Source: Bacteroidales bacterium
GTDB taxonomy: Bacteria > Bacteroidota > Bacteroidia > Bacteroidales > GCA-2711565
Assembly (NCBI GenBank): GCA_029938505.1
Contig: JAOZUV010000039.1
Span: 1 to 10,953, forward strand
Length of the DNA stretch: 10,953 nucleotides
Direction of reading: 5' to 3'
In this document: one piece after another, positions 6,471 through 10,953 of the stretch
How positions within the stretch are numbered: the first letter of the stretch is position 1
How the letters are laid out: each line of letters starts with the position of its first letter
Notes under the pieces: model-generated
The model's database searches: none
What the model saw: only the letters and a program-made list of their open reading frames with translations
Told to the model about the DNA's origin: nothing
Translations under genes and position numbers: made by a program

Positions 6471-7445
6471 ATGAAAAAAACAATCTACTTATTCAGTCTT
6501 ATTGGTCTCTTGTTTGCAACTTCTTTATCCGCCCAAGAGCGTGATTTTTCTTTCCAGGAAAAATATAATATGCAAAATAATCCCTCACTAAAAATTAGAG
6601 TCAACGATGGATTTATTGATGTTTACTCTTCCAATACAAATACAATTCAAGTAAATTATATTGTTAAAAAAAGAGGGCATTTAATTTCAATGGATCGTGA
6701 TGAACTCGAAAAACATGTGGACATAAATGTGATTCATAATGGGGGAAATTTAGAAATTGAAATAAGAAGAAACAGAGATGGATATTGGTCAAACTGGAAA
6801 AATCATTATAATGTTTCATTTGAAATTAGAGTACCGAAAAAAACTTCTTGCGATCTAAAAAGTTCCGATGGAAACATCTATCTAAAGGGGCTAGAAACTA
6901 ATCAAACTTGCAAAACCAGTGATGGCAATATTGAACTTTCATTTATTAAAGGAGATGTAAAAGGAACAACTTCTGATGGCAATATATATGCAAATGAAAT
7001 TTTTGGATATACTGAGTTGAAAACAAGTGATGGGGATGTTAAAATTAAAAATGTTTTAGGAGAATGCAGCTTGGTTAGCAGCGATGGGAATATTGATTCC
7101 TTTAATACAAAAGGAGCGGTTTTTGCTCGTACTTCTGATGGTAATATTACTTTCAACGACTTAAAAGGAAGTCTAAAAGCTGAAACCAGTGACGGGCATA
7201 TTAAAGGCAATATCTCAGAGCTTTATGAAGAGCTAGATTTAAGTACTTCAGATGGAGATATTGATATTATTATTCCTAATGGTTTGGGATTAGATCTTGA
7301 ACTCAGAGGAGAAAGAATTTTAGTTGATTTAGATGATTACAGAAGAGATACAAATAAAAACAGACTTTTTGGAACAGTGAATGAAGGCGGTATTTTGGTT
7401 TCATTAAGTAGCCATGATGGGAGAATTTCGCTCAGAGACAATTAA
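6471..7445 (+). CDS. Exported DUF4097-like beta-solenoid protein with SDG repeats
   Basis: The 324-residue protein begins with a clear Sec signal peptide: MKK, a hydrophobic core, and a likely cut after Ala21 in SLSA-QERD. There is no lipobox Cys, so it should be periplasmic or surface-exposed. Residues 22-130 form a beta-rich region typical of DUF4097/DUF4098-like proteins. From residue 131 there are eight units beginning (S/T)SDG, at 131, 149, 167, 185, 203, 221, 239 and 259. The first six are exactly 18 residues long and the seventh is 20. A decayed SSHDGRISL ends the protein. Such short regular repeats suggest a right-handed beta-solenoid with one SDG turn per coil. The function of the family is poorly known; adhesion or an envelope-associated role is only a guess. 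The A-rich start at 6471 follows a 28-bp inverted repeat. The gene converges on the M14 gene through a shared terminator. Confidence 0.85.
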   Translation: MKKTIYLFSLIGLLFATSLSAQERDFSFQEKYNMQNNPSLKIRVNDGFIDVYSSNTNTIQVNYIVKKRGHLISMDRDELEKHVDINVIHNGGNLEIEIRRNRDGYWSNWKNHYNVSFEIRVPKKTSCDLKSSDGNIYLKGLETNQTCKTSDGNIELSFIKGDVKGTTSDGNIYANEIFGYTELKTSDGDVKIKNVLGECSLVSSDGNIDSFNTKGAVFARTSDGNITFNDLKGSLKAETSDGHIKGNISELYEELDLSTSDGDIDIIIPNGLGLDLELRGERILVDLDDYRRDTNKNRLFGTVNEGGILVSLSSHDGRISLRDN

Positions 7446-7456
7446 AAATAATAACC

Positions 7457-7493
7457 AAAAAAGGAGTGTCACTTTAATTGACACCCCTTTTTT
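7457..7493. terminator. Bidirectional intrinsic terminator between convergent genes
   Basis: The arms AAAAAAGGAGTGTC (7457-7470) and GACACCCCTTTTTT (7480-7493) enclose a 9-base loop. On the plus strand there is one A-C mismatch; on the minus strand the same position is a G-U pair, so the minus-strand hairpin is fully paired. Both directions end in a run of six T. It would end the SDG-repeat gene (stop at 7445) and the M14 gene (stop at 7507). Confidence 0.9.
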
Positions 7494-7506
7494 AATGAAT
7501 ATACGT

Positions 7507-10140
7507 TTATAATTTCGGCAACAATAATGCATTAAAGAGTAATTTAAATGAGCCCTGTGATGAAGCTCTAAATTGAGGATTAAAGCCATACATCACGAAT
7601 TGACCTTTCCCTTTTTTCAGCCAAATCATGACAGTTTTATTACTTAATAATTCTTCTTTTTCTATATAACCGCTCATCAAAATATTTTTTTCCGGAAGGG
7701 TAGCAATGGCTCTTCTATCCATATCAAATTTTGGAATAGAAGTAGAAAACACAGGATTCCCTCTAAAGAAAACGCCAAGTTCTTTTGGTAATCCTAAGGT
7801 CAAAGGATGATCTTGTTTCAATTGAATTTTCACTAATGATCCCGGACAATACAATCCTGATTTTTGAAGATTACTACCAATATTTCTAAATGGTAAAGCA
7901 AAATCTTCAGTTTCTTTATCTCTCTTAATTTTAAGCGTTCCTTCAAATAATGCAGTAGATTGCCCCCATGAAATTACAATACCTCCATTATCTACAAATG
8001 ACATGATTCCTTCCATCCCTTCTTTGCCGAGTCCTTTTGCATATTCAGGCGGATAGCTAGAAGGAGAATAAGTACCATCACGGCCTTTACGCTTACCCGA
8101 CATCAATATCGATTTATTGTTATTTGGAAATACAATTACATCAAAGTTGTCAGCTAAATTTGCAGCAGCAATTTGATCAGGTTTAAGAACAGTATAGGCT
8201 AACTTATATTCATCAAATATATAGCGAGTCCAGCCTGCATCCATATCATGCATATTGGTTTCTACTAATGCAATTCTTGGATTATCTAGAGTCGTAGTTT
8301 TAACATCAAGTTTGGATGTTAAATATGCTGGAGTGACATTTAAATCACTAAATAATTTACTTATTTTTTTAGATTTCTTCAATAAGAAACTTCCTTTAGG
8401 GTATTTCTTAGCATTCACTTTTGTAGCTTCTTCCAAACGCTCAACTTTGAGCCCCTGAGCCATGGCAGCAAATACAACTTTAAAACTTTCATTATTATTT
8501 ACAGATAATAGGATTGAATTAAAATTGTCGGCAACACCTTCATTCAAGGTATAATCATCTTTAACGGCTTTTATTTTCCCACTTAAATCGACATATCCAT
8601 CATTGATTTCATACGCCTTAACATTCCTATGAAGTGGTAATGACCAACTAGCAATATCGTAAGGACGAATTACTTCACCACCTGGCTGATAATGTCTAAC
8701 TGGAAATACTTGCTTTTCCATTACCTCTTTTATGAAAGGACGGAAAGCTTGTGCCATTGGAATTACGATATCACCTACTTGATAAGTATGGAAGCCAATT
8801 TGAGCTTTTTCAGTTAACTCAAAAATATCGATACCATGCTCATTCATTAATCTAACTAAATCCACTAATTCACTTTGATCTCGCTGTTCTTTTGGCATTA
8901 CATAAAAGTAAGGAGCTTCGGTTTTACCTTTCATAACTTCAGATTTAGCCATGTCATTTCTGAATTTTAAAATAGCTTTGCTATGAAGATATGAGGTCTG
9001 AATAAATGATTTCGTAGAAGAAATTTCATAATCAACAATATCTCCTAATCTCCACCAACCACCTGGCCAAGGATCAAGAAAATTAATGCTTTTCTTATAT
9101 TCTGATAATCCTTTACCATAAACTCTTAACTCATTAGGTTCTATATAAATTGGAGTTGCCGTTTTCACACTTGCAGCTTCAGTCAGTAATCCAATCACAT
9201 TTTTCCAAAGACATGTTTCTGTTGCACCTGGCCAATAATCATCAAAAATATAGCTCTGAGCAATACCTTTTAATCCATCTTTAGTCATGTCTTTAGTAGC
9301 ATTTGTTCCAAAAATGTTTACCCAATTCCAGATCCCTGCATCAATATTCTGAGCAATTGGATCGTGAGGAGGAGCAACAAAATAACGAACACCTGTTGAG
9401 CCCATTTGATGTTTTTCAACCATTACTTGTGGGAACCAATCTAAATTATAAATACCCGCAATGGCTTTAGTATCTTCTTGAGTAAGAATTACAAAATCAC
9501 GATTATTATCATGACCTACATACTTATGATATACACCCGGCATGGAGCTACCTTCGTATTTAGTTCCTTTATACTTTAAGTAATTTTTCACTATCATATT
9601 CATTCCATCAGGATTGTGATTTGGAACCATCATATAAACAACCTCATCTAACCACTTCGTAATATCTTTATCTGTTGAAGTAATTAGCTCATGAGCGATT
9701 AATGGTGCAGCTTGTGCGGGTCCTACTTCTGTTGAGTGCATCGAAAGTGTTCCTAATAAGAATACTTTACCTTCTTCAACCATTGCATTTACCTCTTGCT
9801 CTGATAAATTAGGGTCTTTGGCTAAGGCTTTATTGATCTCTTTAAGTCGATCTAAATTTTTAATGTTTTTTGCAGATGAAATAAAAGCGATATACATTGG
9901 TCTCCCATTGGGTGAAGTTCCAATATTTACCATTTTCAACTTTGGAGATGCCTCATCTAATAGTTGTAGATAACTAATAAGTTCTTCATAGTTAAAGAGC
10001 ATTCGATCTGCTCCAGGTTTAAATCCAAAATATTTTTCAGAACTAATAAGTTTATCAGATTCTTGAGCTTGTAAATTGGAAGAAAATATGAACAAAAAGC
10101 CTATTAACAGAAGGCTCGCAAGCATTGTGATTTTTTTCAT
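7507..10140 (-). CDS. Exported M14-family zinc carboxypeptidase-like protein with GATase-like C-terminal domain
   Basis: This is a predicted extracytoplasmic metallopeptidase of 877 residues. A Sec signal peptide (MKK, Leu/Phe-rich core) likely ends after Ala25 in NLQA-QES. The M14 domain spans roughly 45-400. Zinc ligands are His135 and Glu138 in MHSTE and His244 in EKHQMG. NPDG lies at 176-179, substrate-binding Arg214 is in NNRDF, and the likely catalytic Glu321 is in LLTEAAS, so the active site appears complete. Residues about 618-740 (PRIALVETN, GWTRYIFDE, DVIVFPN, FVDNGGIVISWG) resemble a class I glutamine-amidotransferase-like Rossmann fold. I see no convincing catalytic Cys there, so it may be a non-enzymatic or binding domain. 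Substrate class cannot be fixed; peptide or peptidoglycan-derived stems are both possible for M14. It has its own terminator and is preceded by a 38-bp palindrome, which suggests a separate transcript. Confidence 0.9.
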   Translation of the reverse strand: MKKITMLASLLLIGFLFIFSSNLQAQESDKLISSEKYFGFKPGADRMLFNYEELISYLQLLDEASPKLKMVNIGTSPNGRPMYIAFISSAKNIKNLDRLKEINKALAKDPNLSEQEVNAMVEEGKVFLLGTLSMHSTEVGPAQAAPLIAHELITSTDKDITKWLDEVVYMMVPNHNPDGMNMIVKNYLKYKGTKYEGSSMPGVYHKYVGHDNNRDFVILTQEDTKAIAGIYNLDWFPQVMVEKHQMGSTGVRYFVAPPHDPIAQNIDAGIWNWVNIFGTNATKDMTKDGLKGIAQSYIFDDYWPGATETCLWKNVIGLLTEAASVKTATPIYIEPNELRVYGKGLSEYKKSINFLDPWPGGWWRLGDIVDYEISSTKSFIQTSYLHSKAILKFRNDMAKSEVMKGKTEAPYFYVMPKEQRDQSELVDLVRLMNEHGIDIFELTEKAQIGFHTYQVGDIVIPMAQAFRPFIKEVMEKQVFPVRHYQPGGEVIRPYDIASWSLPLHRNVKAYEINDGYVDLSGKIKAVKDDYTLNEGVADNFNSILLSVNNNESFKVVFAAMAQGLKVERLEEATKVNAKKYPKGSFLLKKSKKISKLFSDLNVTPAYLTSKLDVKTTTLDNPRIALVETNMHDMDAGWTRYIFDEYKLAYTVLKPDQIAAANLADNFDVIVFPNNNKSILMSGKRKGRDGTYSPSSYPPEYAKGLGKEGMEGIMSFVDNGGIVISWGQSTALFEGTLKIKRDKETEDFALPFRNIGSNLQKSGLYCPGSLVKIQLKQDHPLTLGLPKELGVFFRGNPVFSTSIPKFDMDRRAIATLPEKNILMSGYIEKEELLSNKTVMIWLKKGKGQFVMYGFNPQFRASSQGSFKLLFNALLLPKL

Positions 10141-10150
10141 GGTGTTTGAG

Positions 10151-10188
10151 CTTATAATTATATCTAATTAATTAGATACAATTATAAG
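10151..10188. promoter_or_regulatory. 38-bp near-perfect palindrome upstream of the M14 gene
   Basis: The two 19-base halves, beginning CTTATAATT and ending AATTATAAG, are complementary except at one pair, with no loop. On the minus strand that pair is G-U, so an RNA copy could pair throughout. It ends 10 bases before the start codon. The minus-strand TATAATTG (10186-10179) within it differs from the -7 consensus at one base, which would put the transcription start near the palindrome's centre. Operator or leader hairpin are both possible. Confidence 0.6.
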
Positions 10189-10318
10189 GATTTTATTTAA
10201 AGAATAATAGGAATCGAATCCTAAGTTTATCCTCACTATCAATAAAATAGAGCAATGAACTTTTTTTAAGGATGGGCGTGCATTTTGTCTATACGAAATT
10301 TTGAATGAAAAAAGTCAA
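10189..10318. other. Intergenic stretch with no recognised feature
   Basis: This 130-base stretch separates the M14 palindrome from the dipeptidase terminator. I see no ORF of useful length, no clear TAnnTTTG box for the M14 gene and no RNA gene. It holds a short imperfect inverted repeat TAGGA-N6-TCCTA near 10208-10223 and a locally GC-richer patch GGATGGGCGTGC at 10271-10282. The M14 promoter should lie here or in the palindrome but does not match consensus well. Confidence 0.4.
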
Positions 10319-10350
10319 CAAAAAGGGGTGCAGCCTTAAGGTTGCACCCC
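10319..10350 (-). terminator. Intrinsic terminator of the C69 dipeptidase gene
   Basis: The stem GGGGTGCAGCC (10325-10335) and GGTTGCACCCC (10340-10350) surrounds TTAA. On the minus strand it is followed by five T, then a second T-run further on. There is no T-run on the plus side. It begins 14 bases past the stop codon at 10364, so it ends the dipeptidase transcript. The minus-strand hairpin carries one C-A mismatch. Confidence 0.85.
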
Positions 10351-10363
10351 ATATCATTTGTGT

Positions 10364-10951
10364 TTAGAATTTCTCATCATATTTCGTCCATAAAAAATCA
10401 CCAAATTCCCATGCTTCATTCACCACTCTATCGCCTTGTTCTATGGCATATTTTGTCAAAAATTCAGTTAATTTTTTTGGTTTCTCATTATGTAATTTCA
10501 AAGCTTCTGCTTCAAAAGTAGATTGATTCTTGAATAATTCTGTTTGGATAGGCATCCATAAAGCATCCACATCATGACGCATATCGCCCCAACGCTGACT
10601 CGCCAACGTACTCTGACGATTAAAAGCCCACCAAGCAGATCCTCTGGTAAATCCATTCGGACGACCCGGAGTTTTATAAGGCACAGCCAAATCATTAGCT
10701 CCACAGTAAACTGGAATATAAACGGAAGTCATGACATTGTCCATAGCCAACCAAACCAATCCACCAATTTCATCCGGTAACCAATCACGACATTGAATGA
10801 TAGTAGCATACATGGTATACCAACGAGCAATTGTACGTTCGCCTAAAGGACCCCAACCACCATTAATACGAAATAATTTATTGGCATCGTAAGGGAGATT
10901 TGGATTAGCCAAAGGAGAAATGACCATTTTTCCATCGGCATCTTCAACCTT
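10364..10951 (-). CDS. C69-family dipeptidase, C-terminal part (runs off right edge)
   Basis: The visible 195 residues are the C-terminal part of a peptidase family C69 (U34, PepD-like) protein. These are N-terminal-nucleophile hydrolases that cleave dipeptides with a processed Cys. Matching features are GERTIARWYTMYATI, RDWLPDEIGGLVWLAMD, TSVYIPVYCG and SAWWAFNRQSTLASQRWGDM, all family-typical. The nucleophile Cys and signal peptide would be in the missing part. The frame stays open past the ATG at 10927 to the edge, with KVEDADGK before it, so that Met is internal. The tail (residues 130-195) is helical and charged and ends at the TAA at 10364-10366. A strong terminator follows, so this gene is not co-transcribed into the M14 gene downstream. 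A possible shared role with it in peptide breakdown is inference from proximity. Confidence 0.88.
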   Translation of the reverse strand, partial: KVEDADGKMVISPLANPNLPYDANKLFRINGGWGPLGERTIARWYTMYATIIQCRDWLPDEIGGLVWLAMDNVMTSVYIPVYCGANDLAVPYKTPGRPNGFTRGSAWWAFNRQSTLASQRWGDMRHDVDALWMPIQTELFKNQSTFEAEALKLHNEKPKKLTEFLTKYAIEQGDRVVNEAWEFGDFLWTKYDEKF

Positions 10952-10953
10952 TA

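Noticed and set aside
6902..7210. 102-codon minus-strand frame inside the SDG-repeat gene
   Set aside because: It is an antisense shadow; its periodic LPS pattern is the complement of the SDG codons.
10195..10260. Possible tRNA: the minus strand contains GGATTCGATTCC, like a T-arm
   Set aside because: The loop has six rather than seven bases, and no acceptor stem, D-arm or anticodon arm can be built around it.

Overview
The window looks like a piece of chromosome from a Bacteroidota bacterium. The signs are low GC, A-rich start regions with almost no Shine-Dalgarno sequence, at least two sites matching the Bacteroidota sigma-A promoter pattern (TAnnTTTG near -7), and typical Bacteroidota proteins: a LexA/CI-like repressor divergent from a Y-family polymerase, an M14 metallopeptidase with a GATase-like tail, a C69 dipeptidase, and a DUF4097-type repeat protein. 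I cannot resolve the order or genus.

Layout. (1) Positions 3-1925 (+): the 3' part of a TPR protein gene whose frame is open through the left edge. (2) Positions 1927-2832 and 2871-3674 (-): a family 2 glycosyltransferase downstream of an HTH plus S24-peptidase repressor, 38 bp apart and possibly co-transcribed. (3) Positions 3675-3788: a divergent control region with two palindromic operator-like sites. (4) Positions 3789-4985 (+): a DinB-type translesion polymerase. (5) Positions 4986-5265: a gene-free stretch holding two degraded dispersed palindromic repeats. (6) Positions 5266-6363 (+): a MeaB/ArgK-type GTPase with a good promoter of its own. (7) Positions 6471-7445 (+): an exported repeat protein with an 18-residue SDG period, preceded by a perfect 28-bp inverted repeat. 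(8) Positions 7457-7493: a bidirectional terminator. (9) Positions 7507-10140 (-): a large exported M14 carboxypeptidase-like protein, preceded by a 38-bp near-perfect palindrome. (10) Positions 10319-10951 (-): the C-terminal part of a C69 dipeptidase gene with its own terminator, running off the right edge.

How the parts may work together. The repressor, its operators and the polymerase form a plausible self-contained DNA-damage switch. The repressor keeps the putative Ala-Gly cleavage site and the Ser/Lys dyad, so damage-induced self-cleavage could release both divergent transcripts, and possibly the glycosyltransferase with them. The two right-hand peptidase genes suggest extracytoplasmic peptide use, but each has its own terminator or leader and they do not look like one operon. 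The remaining genes look like ordinary, separately transcribed chromosomal genes.

I did not find a clearly new multi-gene system. The most interesting signals are regulatory: the paired operators at 3710-3751 and the two long AT-rich inverted repeats just upstream of the start codons of two exported proteins.
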